From an uncultured Ruminococcus sp. (GTDB taxonomy: Bacteria > Bacillota > Clostridia > UBA1212), in the NCBI GenBank assembly GCA_902792515.1, contig CADAZX010000018.1:1-45175 (forward strand): a DNA stretch of 45,175 bases, read 5' to 3'. The notes under the pieces were generated by a model. That model ran no database searches and had not been told where the DNA came from. It worked only from the letters and a program-made list of their open reading frames with translations. Both the position numbers and the translations under genes were made by a program. Each line of letters starts with the position of its first letter. Within the stretch, counting starts at the first letter, position 1. Below are positions 16,754-24,568 of this stretch, piece by piece.

Positions 16754-17407
16754 ATGAGTGAGACAGGAAGCAAAAACACATCGTTTTTGAGGAACTGCAG
16801 ACTTTTTGAAGAGATGACGGATAAAGAGCTCAGGGAGGTTCTGGAGATGTCGGAGATCCGCGAGCTCAGGGCGGGGGAACACCTTGCCGACGAGACGGAT
16901 TTCCCGAGAGGGCTTTCGGTGGTGCTGAGCGGCGAGCTGCTGGCGTCGAACAGGGCGGGTGAGAAAATTACCGACCTGAACAAGTTCGCGAAGGGCAGCG
17001 TCGTCGGCGCGGCGTCGATGTTTTTGACGGACGGGCCGTTCAGGTACTCGTCGTTGATAAGGGCAACGAGGCAGTCGAAGGTGCTCGTGATCCCGGAGAG
17101 AAAAGTGATGGAGCTGATCGCGGGCTGTCCGTCGTTTGCGCTCGCGTACTGCGAGTTCCTGACAGGCAGGATCAGGTTCCTGAACGCGAAGATCGGAGGC
17201 TACACGGCGAGGAACGCCGTCGAAAATCTGCGGCAGTATATTTCGGCCGAGTGCCTCTCCTCGAAGGACGGTGCGTGCGACGCGAACTACTCCGAACTCG
17301 CGAGAAAGCTGGCCGTTTCGAGGCCTACCGTGTACCGTGCGGCGGACGAGCTTATCGAAAACGGATTTATCCTAAAAGAAGGTAAAAAATTCAGACTTGC
17401 AAAGTAG
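16754..17407 (+). CDS. Crp/Fnr family transcriptional regulator
   Basis: This 217-residue protein has a GAGGAAG ribosome site. Residues about 10-125 are a cyclic-nucleotide-binding-like beta barrel (LFEEMTDKELREVLEMSEIR, RGLSVVLSGELLASN, KGSVVGAASMFLTDGPFRYS). A dimerisation helix follows, and residues 165-217 are the winged helix with recognition helix NYSELARKLAVSRPTVYRAA. No cysteine cluster for an iron-sulfur centre is seen, so the signal is unknown. It is the first gene before the ABC importer at 17531-20382 and probably controls it. The palindrome over its own promoter suggests autoregulation. Confidence 0.88.
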   Translation: MSETGSKNTSFLRNCRLFEEMTDKELREVLEMSEIRELRAGEHLADETDFPRGLSVVLSGELLASNRAGEKITDLNKFAKGSVVGAASMFLTDGPFRYSSLIRATRQSKVLVIPERKVMELIAGCPSFALAYCEFLTGRIRFLNAKIGGYTARNAVENLRQYISAECLSSKDGACDANYSELARKLAVSRPTVYRAADELIENGFILKEGKKFRLAK

Positions 17408-17530
17408 TTTTTTTACGCTGCCGCCAGGAACGTTTGCGCCGCCCGGACGAGGCGAAGCGGGGCGTGGGATTTTTGAACGGCAGTCATTTTATACGTTATG
17501 CGCGAATCCGCGCAAAAGGAGATGTTTCAG

Positions 17531-18550
17531 ATGAAAAAGATTGTTAGAATTGCGGCAGTGCTGCTTTCACTTGCGCTTGCGTTCGGTATTTTCGCCGGAT
17601 GCGGCCCTCGTACGGCCGACCCGGAGACGACTCCGGCGCAGGAGCCGAAAAAAGACACGCTCAAGGTGTTCACGCTCAAAGGACCGACGGGTCTCGGAAT
17701 GTGCCAACTGATGGAGCGGAACGAGAAGGGCGAGACGTCCAACAAATACGATTTTACGGTCGCGGCGAGCCCGGACGAGATCACGGGCGAGATCATCGCG
17801 GGCAGGTTCGACATCGCGGCTGTCCCGGTCAACCTCGCGGCTGTTCTCTACAATAAAACAAACGGCGGCATTAAGCTCGCGGCGGTCAACACGCTCGGCG
17901 TTCTGTACGTTCTCGAAAACGGCGGAACGGTCCACTCGGTGGAGGACCTTCGCGGCAAGACGATCGGTGCGACAGGACGCGGTTCGACGCCGGAGTTCGT
18001 TTTAAACTACATTTTGAAGGCGAACGGACTCGACCCGGAAAAGGACGTGACGGTTGAGTACTACGCGGAGCACGCGGAGCTGGCCACGAGAATGATCAGC
18101 GGCGACGTCAAGATCGGAATGCTTCCCGAGCCTAACGTCACGACCGTCATGACCAAAAACGCCTCAGTCGGCATCGCGCTCAACCTGACAGCCGAGTGGA
18201 ACAAGCTCGACAACGGCGGCGCGGGCCTCACCCAGGGCTGCGTGGTCGTCTCCAGGGAATTTGCCGAAAACTACTCCGCGCAGCTGAACAGCTTCCTTGA
18301 CGAGTACAAGCAGTCGGCCGAGTTCGCGGTTTCCAATCCTGCCGAGACAGGCAACCTTGCCGAGAAATTCGGTATCGTTCCCGCAGCCGCGATTGCCGCG
18401 AAGGCGATTCCGAACTGCAACATATGCATGTTCACCGGAGCGGAGGCCAAGGAGATGGTCACGGGCTTCCTGAAGGTCCTTTTCGCTGCGGATCCCAAGT
18501 CGGTCGGCGGCAAGCTTCCGGACGACGGGCTGTTCTACGACAAGTACTGA
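17531..18550 (+). CDS. ABC importer substrate-binding lipoprotein (SsuA/NMT1-like)
   Basis: The ATG at 17531 is preceded by AAAAGGAGATG; the upstream in-frame ATG at 17498 has no site. The 339-residue product has a signal peptide and lipobox F-A-G-C near residue 22. The mature part matches the NMT1/SsuA type of periplasmic binding fold: VFTLKGPTGLGMCQLME, DEITGEIIAGRFDIAAVPVN, VEDLRGKTIGATGRGSTPEF, and EPNVTTVMTKN. Such proteins bind small anionic or aromatic compounds such as sulfonates, nitrate or thiamine precursors; the ligand cannot be called. It supplies the permease (18708) and ATPase (19684) that follow. Confidence 0.85.
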   Translation: MKKIVRIAAVLLSLALAFGIFAGCGPRTADPETTPAQEPKKDTLKVFTLKGPTGLGMCQLMERNEKGETSNKYDFTVAASPDEITGEIIAGRFDIAAVPVNLAAVLYNKTNGGIKLAAVNTLGVLYVLENGGTVHSVEDLRGKTIGATGRGSTPEFVLNYILKANGLDPEKDVTVEYYAEHAELATRMISGDVKIGMLPEPNVTTVMTKNASVGIALNLTAEWNKLDNGGAGLTQGCVVVSREFAENYSAQLNSFLDEYKQSAEFAVSNPAETGNLAEKFGIVPAAAIAAKAIPNCNICMFTGAEAKEMVTGFLKVLFAADPKSVGGKLPDDGLFYDKY

Positions 18551-18707
18551 TCCGGTATTGATTCGGTATTGATTTCCGGCCGGCGAAATGCGAAAATGTA
18601 ACCGGTAAAACATTTGACAAGGCTTTAAAACGGAAATGCCTTTGAACCGTTTTTGAACCGCAAACTTTGACTTTAAACGCCGGAAAAACGCCGGGAAATC
18701 GCGGAAA

Positions 18708-19697
18708 ATGAAGGAAAAACAGGAAAAAAAGCGGAAAATATCGACGGCTCTTTGGTACGCCGCGGGGATTTTGTTCTGGATCCTCGTGTGGCTGATCGCA
18801 AGCCTCGCGGTCGGAAAAGAGATCGTTCTGCCCTCTCCGGGAACGGTGGCGAAGGAGTTCGTGCGCCTGCTCGGAACGGGCGGCTTCTACCTGTCTCTTT
18901 TGAGGAGCTTCGCGAGCATAATCGGCGGATTCCTGATCGGAAACGTTTTCGGCGTCGTTCTCGGCGCGCTGGCGGGACTGTCGAAACCGTTCAGGGCGTT
19001 CACGAGCCCCGTGATGACCGTCATAAAGGCGACACCCGTCGCGTCGTTCATTATCATCGTGCTGATCTGGCTCGGGAAGGCGCTTACGCCGGCGTTTATT
19101 TCGTTTCTGATCGTGCTGCCGATCGTGTGGCAGAACGTTACGAGCGGGTTCGATTCGGCCGACAGAGGGCTGCTTGAGATGGCGCGTGCTTTCGGGTTTT
19201 CGACGGCGAGGAAGGTCAGGTACATCTACGCTCCGGCGGCGCTTGAGAGCTACGCGGCGGCGGTAAAAACCTCGATGGGGCTCGCGTGGAAGGCTGGCGT
19301 CGCGGCCGAGGTGCTGGCGGGAACGGAAAAAACGCTCGGAGGCGAGATATACTCGACGAAAATTTACCTCGAGGTACCGCGGCTTTTCGCGTGGACGGTC
19401 GCGGTCATCGTGTTCAGCCTGCTGATCGAGATCGCGGCGGCGGAGGTCGTGAAGCTGGCGGGAAGGCTCGCAAAGGGCGGAAAACCGGGTAAAAAAGCGA
19501 GACACGGCGGAAACGGGAAGCCGGGCGCGGCTTGTGAGACCGGGGATACCGGAAAAGCTCATGAGGACGGGAACGCCGGAAAAGATCCTGAGACCGGGCC
19601 CCCCGGAAAAGATCTTGAGACCGGGAACGCCGGAAAAGCTTATGAGACCGGGAACGCCGGGGAGCCGGAGGGAGGTGCCGCGTATGAACTTCAGTAA
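18708..19697 (+). CDS. ABC importer permease (SsuC-like) with repeat tail
   Basis: This 329-residue membrane protein has the SsuC/TauC pattern: an N-terminal helix, then 'LPSPGTVAKEFVRLLGTGGF', about five further helices, the cytoplasmic 'EMARAFGFSTARKVRYIYAPAALESYAAAVKTSMGLAWK' coupling region (about residues 160-200), and a last helix ending about 260. Family members usually end near 250-265 residues. Here a further 65 hydrophilic residues follow, built from five imperfect nine-residue units (ETGNAGKAY and variants), encoded by a 27-bp minisatellite. The gene overlaps the ATPase start by 14 bases. The ribosome site is weak (GGAAA). Confidence 0.85.
   Translation: MKEKQEKKRKISTALWYAAGILFWILVWLIASLAVGKEIVLPSPGTVAKEFVRLLGTGGFYLSLLRSFASIIGGFLIGNVFGVVLGALAGLSKPFRAFTSPVMTVIKATPVASFIIIVLIWLGKALTPAFISFLIVLPIVWQNVTSGFDSADRGLLEMARAFGFSTARKVRYIYAPAALESYAAAVKTSMGLAWKAGVAAEVLAGTEKTLGGEIYSTKIYLEVPRLFAWTVAVIVFSLLIEIAAAEVVKLAGRLAKGGKPGKKARHGGNGKPGAACETGDTGKAHEDGNAGKDPETGPPGKDLETGNAGKAYETGNAGEPEGGAAYELQ
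19536..19670 (+). repeat. 27-bp minisatellite in the permease gene, five units
   Basis: Units start at 19536, 19563, 19590, 19617 and 19644, each 27 bp and in frame, encoding E-T/D-G-x-x-G-K-x-x. The nucleotide similarity between units is high, so the array is young and could vary in copy number. Confidence 0.88.
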
Positions 19698-20382
19698 AGG
19701 CAACCGGTCCGGAAAAGCGGACGGAGGCAGACCTCGCGGCAAAAAGAATCCTTATCCGGAAAATCCGGGCGGATTCGTGAGATTTGACGACGTATCCGTT
19801 GAATACGGCGCGAAAAACGTGCTCGGGGGAATGACGTTTGAGATTGACGGGCCGGGAATATTCGTGTTCGAGGGACCGTCCGGCTGCGGAAAATCGACGC
19901 TGACGCGGCTTGCCGCGGGACTCGAAGCGCCGACGAGCGGGAGCGTTGTTGTGCTCGGAGGCGCGGCTGTGGTTTTTCAGGAACCGAGACTGATTGAGAG
20001 CATCAGTCTTGCGGAAAACGTGATGCTGGCCAGGAAAAAGCGCACGAAGGAGACACGCGAAGAGGCTGTCAGGCTGCTGGCGAGGCTTGGCCTTGAGGCT
20101 GACGCCGACACGTTGGCGCGCGACGCGTCCGGAGGCATGAAGCAGAGGACGGCCGTCGCGAGGGCGGTTTTTTCGTCCGCGCTGATCATTGTCGCGGACG
20201 AGCCGTTTTCGGCGCTCGACGCCGGAAACCGGCAGGCCGCCGCCCTGCTGCTCGAGGAGGCGGCGGCCGAAAAAACCGTCGTGCTGACCTCGCACGGAGG
20301 CGCGCTCCCGTTCGGCAAAGAGACGGTAAGGGCGGTCTTCACCATAGGAATGCCCGGGACGGCGCCAAAGGAACAGGAATAA
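19684..20382 (+). CDS. ABC importer ATPase (SsuB-like)
   Basis: The ATG at 19684 is chosen because GGAGGTG lies seven bases upstream; the longer frame beginning at 19534 only reads the minisatellite. The product is 232 residues. It shows Walker A GPSGCGKST, Q-loop VVFQEPRLI, signature DASGGMKQR (SGGMKQR in place of LSGGQ), Walker B LIIVADEPFSALD and switch histidine TSHGG. It energises uptake by the permease encoded just upstream. The N-terminal 25 residues are basic and of low complexity, and the C-terminus is short compared with SsuB/TauB (about 240-260). Confidence 0.9.
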   Translation: MNFSKGNRSGKADGGRPRGKKNPYPENPGGFVRFDDVSVEYGAKNVLGGMTFEIDGPGIFVFEGPSGCGKSTLTRLAAGLEAPTSGSVVVLGGAAVVFQEPRLIESISLAENVMLARKKRTKETREEAVRLLARLGLEADADTLARDASGGMKQRTAVARAVFSSALIIVADEPFSALDAGNRQAAALLLEEAAAEKTVVLTSHGGALPFGKETVRAVFTIGMPGTAPKEQE

Positions 20383-20394
20383 ACGCAACAGGCT

Positions 20395-20423
20395 GGGGCG
20401 GCGCGCGGCGCCGCCCCCTTTTG
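20395..20423 (+). terminator. Terminator of the ABC importer operon
   Basis: The arms GGGGCGGCGC and GCGCCGCCCC are followed by CTTTTGTATTTT, a short T-rich tract. Confidence 0.75.
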
Positions 20424-20565
20424 TATTTTCGCCCGCACGCATCCGGCGTACGCGCACACACGCACCGTGAAACGCAAAATAAAAAATCGCGCAAAAAAAT
20501 AAATAAAAATCTTGAATAAGGCTGAAACGGGGCTGTTTTCTATTTCCGTTTCCGAAAAAATGTGG

Positions 20566-20571
20566 TACAAT
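20566..20571 (+). promoter_or_regulatory. Extended -10 element upstream of the DivIVA-like gene
   Basis: TGG-TACAAT, an extended -10 with TG one base upstream of TACAAT. The -35 (TTTCCG, 17 bases upstream) is poor. It lies about 140 bases before the ATG at 20710. Confidence 0.45.
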
Positions 20572-20709
20572 ACACTTGGAGAAGAGATAAAACGCCGGTA
20601 CGGTCGAAAAGAAAACGTGCCTGCGTTTCTTAAACGTCTGCAAATAACGGTTCCGCGCCGCCGCGTGAGGCGTAAAACCGGGACTGTAACTTTGAAAGGA
20701 ATCCTTGAA

Positions 20710-21489
20710 ATGGCAACAGAAAACAAAAAGTTTCACGGCAGGCTTTTCGGCTACAGCAAGAAAGAGGTTAAGGGGTACGTTTCCGACCTCGGAGGAATGC
20801 TGACCGAGTCGCAGAACAAGATCAAACTTCTCGAAGAGAGGCTGAAACAGGCCGAGACAGAGCTTGAGGCGCTCCGCACCGAACGCGACGGTCTCGCCGC
20901 GGAGGTCGAAAACGCCGAAAAAGAGCGCAAGGTCATCGCGCGCGTCCTCGTTGACGCCGAAAAGAGGGCCGACTCCATCGTCGAGAACGCGATCGAAAGA
21001 GGCGAAGGCGAAACGAAGAGACTTTCCGTCGAGGCGGACAGAGTCAGAACGAAAATCGGACGTCAGATCGAACACGTCCGCGACATTGAGAGCGCTTCAC
21101 GCGAGTTCGCGGAGGCGGTGGTCAGGCAGCTGAGAGAGTCGGCCGACCTTTTCGAAAAGGAACTCATGGGCGCCGTCGATTCGTCGGAAAAGAACGCCGA
21201 GAGCTTTCTCGAGGAGACAGAGGCTGTTCTCGATATAGACTATTTCGAGAACGTGCGCGAGTACAAGCCCGAAGGCGCTGAGGAAAAGGCCGCGGGAGAA
21301 GCTCCGGAGGCAGCAAACGAAGAAGCGGACGAAGCGGCTGACGCATCCGCGAAAGCTGCGGAAAACGCCGGCGCTCACGAAAATGAAGACAAAGATGATG
21401 CCGGAGACGGCGCGAACGGTATTCCCGAGGACTACTCGTTCCAGCAGTCGGACGAAGGCGTGTCGTACTTTAAAGTGATTCGCGCTTGA
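20710..21489 (+). CDS. DivIVA-like coiled-coil protein
   Basis: The ATG at 20710 has a GAAAGGA site; the longer frame from 20512 reads through the promoter. The 259-residue product begins with a DivIVA-type N-terminus (KFHGRLFGYSKKEVKGYVSDL), followed by an almost uninterrupted coiled coil at about residues 35-165 rich in Glu/Arg/Ala. Its tail (about 190-240) is Ala/Glu-rich, and it ends DYSFQQSDEGVSYFKVIRA. DivIVA proteins sense membrane curvature and recruit division or cell-wall factors to septa and poles; which partner is used here is not shown. The next genes encode a small membrane peptide and CdaA. Confidence 0.75.
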   Translation: MATENKKFHGRLFGYSKKEVKGYVSDLGGMLTESQNKIKLLEERLKQAETELEALRTERDGLAAEVENAEKERKVIARVLVDAEKRADSIVENAIERGEGETKRLSVEADRVRTKIGRQIEHVRDIESASREFAEAVVRQLRESADLFEKELMGAVDSSEKNAESFLEETEAVLDIDYFENVREYKPEGAEEKAAGEAPEAANEEADEAADASAKAAENAGAHENEDKDDAGDGANGIPEDYSFQQSDEGVSYFKVIRA

Positions 21490-21500
21490 GGGGGACGGAA

Positions 21501-21638
21501 ATGGCTGAAAACAGTGGAAAAAAGAACCGCAAGGTGGACGGCAAAAAGCTCGCGGTGCGCATTTTGTGCATTTTCCTCGCCTTCTCGATGGTCGCGGGAA
21601 CGGTTCTCGCCGTGATTTTTTACCTGCTCGGCAACTGA
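21501..21638 (+). CDS. 45-residue single-pass membrane peptide
   Basis: The ATG at 21501 follows GAGGGGGACGG, eleven bases after the DivIVA-like stop. The product MAENSGKKNRKVDGKKLAVR continues with a hydrophobic helix of about 22 residues (ILCIFLAFSMVAGTVLAVIF) and ends YLLGN. The basic N-terminus predicts N-in topology. The family is not recognised. Its position between the DivIVA-like gene and cdaA suggests it belongs to the same operon and may act at the membrane with one of them. Its length (45 codons) is below usual gene-calling cutoffs. Confidence 0.65.
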   Translation: MAENSGKKNRKVDGKKLAVRILCIFLAFSMVAGTVLAVIFYLLGN

Positions 21639-21682
21639 ACCGTACTGCCCGGCAACTGAGCCGTACTGCCCGGCAACTGAGC
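21629..21682. repeat. 21-bp tandem repeat covering a stop codon
   Basis: The unit CGGCAACTGA-x-CCGTACTGCC is present at 21629 and 21650 with a partial third copy from 21671. The first copy contains the stop codon of the 45-residue ORF. Confidence 0.85.
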
Positions 21683-21741
21683 CGGAAAGATTTTAAAGAA
21701 CTACAACGCGTATAGTTTTAAAAACGCCGGATGCGGTTTTC

Positions 21742-21773
21742 GACAACCGGCGGAAATGACAACCGGCGGAAAT
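21742..21773. repeat. 16-bp tandem duplication before cdaA
   Basis: GACAACCGGCGGAAAT occurs twice in direct tandem (21742-21757, 21758-21773), ending about 15 bases before the cdaA start. Confidence 0.85.
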
Positions 21774-21788
21774 GACGGAGAAAGATTT

Positions 21789-22760
21789 ATGAGAGCGCTG
21801 CTGGCGTCGTCCGGAAACGGGTTTACGACATTCATAACCGAATATTTCGGCATCGATTCGTGGGTCGACGTGCTGCTGATCGCTCTCGACATAGCGATCA
21901 TTACGTTCCTGATTTACGAGACGATAAAGCTCTTCAAGGGTACGCGCGCGTTCGCGTTTTTGAAGAGTATCCTGATCATTCTCGTCGTTTCGTACGTCGC
22001 GAAGCTGCTCAACCTGAGCGCGGTATCGTCGCTTTTGAACGTGATCCTGAACGTGCTGCCCGTGCTCGCGGTGGTGCTTTTCGCGCCGGAGATCCGCAAG
22101 CTTCTGGAGGAACTCGGCAGCAAGCGGTTTACCGACGTCATAAAGAACGTTTTCCGGTCGAGGAGCGCGGACGAGGAAGAGCGACGCAGGGAGACCGAGA
22201 GAATAGTGAACGAGACTGTGACGGCCGTTATGCACATGTCCGAGTCGAAGACCGGCGCGCTTATCGTTTTCGAGCGCAACAACAGTATCGCCGAGTGGGA
22301 GACACAGGGAACGAGGCTCGACGCCGACGTCTCTTCGCGCCTGCTCGAGCAGATTTTCGTGCGCAACACGCCGCTTCACGACGGAGCCGTCCTGATCAGA
22401 GAGGGAAGAGTCTACGCGGCGCAGTGCGTGCTTCCCAACACCAAAAATAAAAACGTCAGCCGCGAGCTCGGAACGAGACACATGGCGGCGATCGGCGCCA
22501 GCGAGGAGGCGGACTGCGTTGTCGTAGTCGTTTCCGAGGAGACCGGCACCGTGTCGTGCACAAACGCAGGACAGATATTAAGAGGGTTCACCGCGGACAC
22601 TCTCCGCGACTACCTGATCGGGGAGCTCCTGCCTGACGAGGGTGACGGCGACGACGGCGAAAAGAGCGGAATCAGGAGATTTTTCCGGAGAATATTCAAG
22701 AAGAAGGAGGCGGAGAAGGATGCAAAAGTTTCTGGATCTGATCAAGAAGATAGCCTCTAA
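21789..22760 (+). CDS. cdaA: Diadenylate cyclase CdaA
   Basis: The ATG at 21789 has a GGAG site and gives 323 residues. Three N-terminal helices (about 25-45, 54-74, 80-98) anchor the protein, followed by a short coiled region and the DAC domain. Catalytic motif D198-G199-A200 is intact in 'PLHDGAVLI'. The usual second motif R-H-R reads R230-H231-M232 in 'GTRHMAA'. The enzyme makes cyclic di-AMP from two ATP, controlling potassium and osmolyte transport. A C-terminal acidic/basic tail of about 50 residues is longer than in Bacillus CdaA. The cdaR start lies inside its 3' end (41-base overlap), so the two are co-translated. Confidence 0.92.
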   Translation: MRALLASSGNGFTTFITEYFGIDSWVDVLLIALDIAIITFLIYETIKLFKGTRAFAFLKSILIILVVSYVAKLLNLSAVSSLLNVILNVLPVLAVVLFAPEIRKLLEELGSKRFTDVIKNVFRSRSADEEERRRETERIVNETVTAVMHMSESKTGALIVFERNNSIAEWETQGTRLDADVSSRLLEQIFVRNTPLHDGAVLIREGRVYAAQCVLPNTKNKNVSRELGTRHMAAIGASEEADCVVVVVSEETGTVSCTNAGQILRGFTADTLRDYLIGELLPDEGDGDDGEKSGIRRFFRRIFKKKEAEKDAKVSGSDQEDSL

Positions 22761-24246
22761 AAAATTCGTTCTTGTGATAATTTCCCTGCTGCTCGGCATC
22801 GTGGGCTGGCTGCTCGTAATGGACGCGACAAATCCGGTCGTCGAGATGACCGTCTCCGTGGACATCTCCTTTGAGAACTTCAACGCGCCCGCGCAGAAGC
22901 AGCTGACGCTCGTTTCCGACCTGGGAGTCGTGAACGCGGAGGTCAAGGTCTCCGGCAGGCAGAACCTTCTTAACAAGCTGCTTCCGAGCGATTTCTACGT
23001 CAAAGCCGACTTCTCGTCGATAGAGAACACCGGAAGCTCATACCTTAAAGTGGAGCAGCCTGTCTGTTCGAAAATGGGCGTCAAAACGGTCGACTACTAC
23101 CCGAAGGAGATCGCGGTCTCATATGACAGAAAAACCGAGATGTACCTGCCCGTGAGGCTTGATTTTTCCGAGTCGATCCTGAAGGCGGGATACGAGATAA
23201 TCTCCGTGACGTCCGAGCCGGACTCTGTTCCGATCAGCGGCTTCGCGACGCAGCTTGAGAACCTCGAGTACATCAGCGTCAACCTGTCCGAAAACGTCGG
23301 AGACAACTCGGTTGAAAGCGATAGAACGATCACGTTTATCGGCCGCTACATGACGTCGTCCGGCGACGACGTGACCGCGAATTTCGACACCGAAAAGGTG
23401 GTCGTGAGGATCGACGTGGCGAAGCGCGTTCCGGTCATCTACACGCTGAAGGGCGAGCCGGGAGACGACTGCTATTTCATTTCCGACACCGCCTCGATGA
23501 CGAACGTCCTTATCGACGGCAACTCGACCGACCTTGTGCGACTGAAAGCGATTGATCTCGGAACTGTCGACATCACCGGCGCGACAGAGAGCTTCACGAA
23601 AACGTTTGCGCTTTCCGATTTCATGTCCGCGCAGCTCTACACGGTCGACCCCGACCGGATGGACGACAAGGTCACCGTTTCCGTTGAGATCGGTCACTAC
23701 GAGACGCGCGTTTTCAAAATAGGCTTCGACGACGTTACGCAGGCAGGCAGAGACGACGAGACGTACCTCTACACGATTTCGTTCGCGGACGAGATCCTCG
23801 ACGAGGAGGGGAACCTTGTGGTGACGGTGAAAGGCAAGGCGGAGCAGCTTGACAAGATCAGAGCGGCAACGCTGAAACCGACCATCGAGCTTCCGAACGA
23901 GGGCATCTACCGCAACAGGAACATTCTTTTCGAGGTGCCGGAAGGCGTCGAGCTCGTGGGCGACTACCTGTACGATATAATCGTGCAATTTGTGCCGCGG
24001 CCTACGGAAGCGCCTACCCCGGTTCCTACGCCTGTGCCGACGGAGGTTCCGACTGAGGTGCCGACAGAATCACCTACCGAGACGCCTCCGGAAACAGAGG
24101 AGCCCACCGAGAAACCGACGGAAACGCCTCCGGCAACCGATGAGCCGACCGCCACGCCTGGGGAGACCGAAAACCCGCAGGAAACGGAAGAGCCGACCGA
24201 CACTCCGGCGGAACCCGGGGAGCCGACTGACGAACCGGGCGCGTAA
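22720..24246 (+). CDS. cdaR: YbbR-domain protein CdaR, regulator of CdaA
   Basis: The ATG at 22720 has an AAGGAGG site and overlaps cdaA. The 508-residue product has an N-terminal membrane helix (about 15-34, FVLVIISLLLGIVGWLLVM), then four extracytoplasmic YbbR-type repeats. Each repeat is about 80-90 residues with V-x-V-x-G pattern strands such as 'AEVKVSGRQNLLNKLLPSDF' and 'LVVTVKGKAEQLDKIRAATL'. The last 85 residues are a Pro/Thr/Glu-rich repeat tail (PTPVPTPVPTEVPTE and variants), likely a cell-wall-spanning linker. In Bacillus CdaR binds CdaA and adjusts its activity. The usual third partner, glmM, is absent; the SRP RNA gene follows. Confidence 0.88.
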   Translation: MQKFLDLIKKIASKKFVLVIISLLLGIVGWLLVMDATNPVVEMTVSVDISFENFNAPAQKQLTLVSDLGVVNAEVKVSGRQNLLNKLLPSDFYVKADFSSIENTGSSYLKVEQPVCSKMGVKTVDYYPKEIAVSYDRKTEMYLPVRLDFSESILKAGYEIISVTSEPDSVPISGFATQLENLEYISVNLSENVGDNSVESDRTITFIGRYMTSSGDDVTANFDTEKVVVRIDVAKRVPVIYTLKGEPGDDCYFISDTASMTNVLIDGNSTDLVRLKAIDLGTVDITGATESFTKTFALSDFMSAQLYTVDPDRMDDKVTVSVEIGHYETRVFKIGFDDVTQAGRDDETYLYTISFADEILDEEGNLVVTVKGKAEQLDKIRAATLKPTIELPNEGIYRNRNILFEVPEGVELVGDYLYDIIVQFVPRPTEAPTPVPTPVPTEVPTEVPTESPTETPPETEEPTEKPTETPPATDEPTATPGETENPQETEEPTDTPAEPGEPTDEPGA

Positions 24247-24327
24247 AAAGCGCTTAAAAAGCGTGTAAAAACGGGCCCGGCGCCGGATACACTTACGGCA
24301 GACCGCGGAGAAGCCGCGAGAAAACGG

Positions 24328-24357
24328 TTTACAAACGGTGCCGGAATGTGATATCAT
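24328..24357 (+). promoter_or_regulatory. Promoter of the SRP RNA gene
   Basis: TTTACA, 18 bases, TATCAT with an extended -10 TG (TGaTATCAT). The start point would be about 24364. Confidence 0.7.
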
Positions 24358-24383
24358 ACCGTGCGGCTTTAATAGCGCGGTGC

Positions 24384-24515
24384 GGAGCCCCTGCGGGGGC
24401 AGCCGGTTCTCATGCAATGAAATTTTGTGAACCCCGTCAGGTCCGGAAGGAAGCAGCGGTAAGCAAACCCTTTCGTGTGACATGACCAAACCGGCTGCTT
24501 CCCCGCAGGGGCTTC
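24384..24515 (+). ncRNA. ffs: Signal recognition particle RNA (4.5S/scRNA type)
   Basis: The conserved SRP core GTCAGGTCCGGAAGGAAGCA, followed by GCGGTAAGC, lies at about 24437-24465 and contains the GGAAG/AGCAG internal loops that bind Ffh. The outer helix is closed by GCCCCTGCGGGG (24387-24398) pairing with CCCCGCAGGGGC (24501-24512), with CAGCCGGTT / AACCGGCTG inside. Length is about 130 nt, the short form without an Alu domain. The 3' side runs into a T-run (GGGCTTTTT) that should end transcription. The gene lies directly upstream of dnaX, as scr does in Bacillus. The exact 5' end could be up to 20 bases further upstream. Confidence 0.95.
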
Positions 24516-24568
24516 GGGCTTTTTGAAACATAAATAAGTGATTATTTGAAGGACAGAGAAGGCTGAAA

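Noticed and set aside
18459..21075. Long minus-strand frames across the importer operon and DivIVA gene
   Set aside because: They run antisense to recognisable ABC genes, including the minisatellite, and have no family resemblance.
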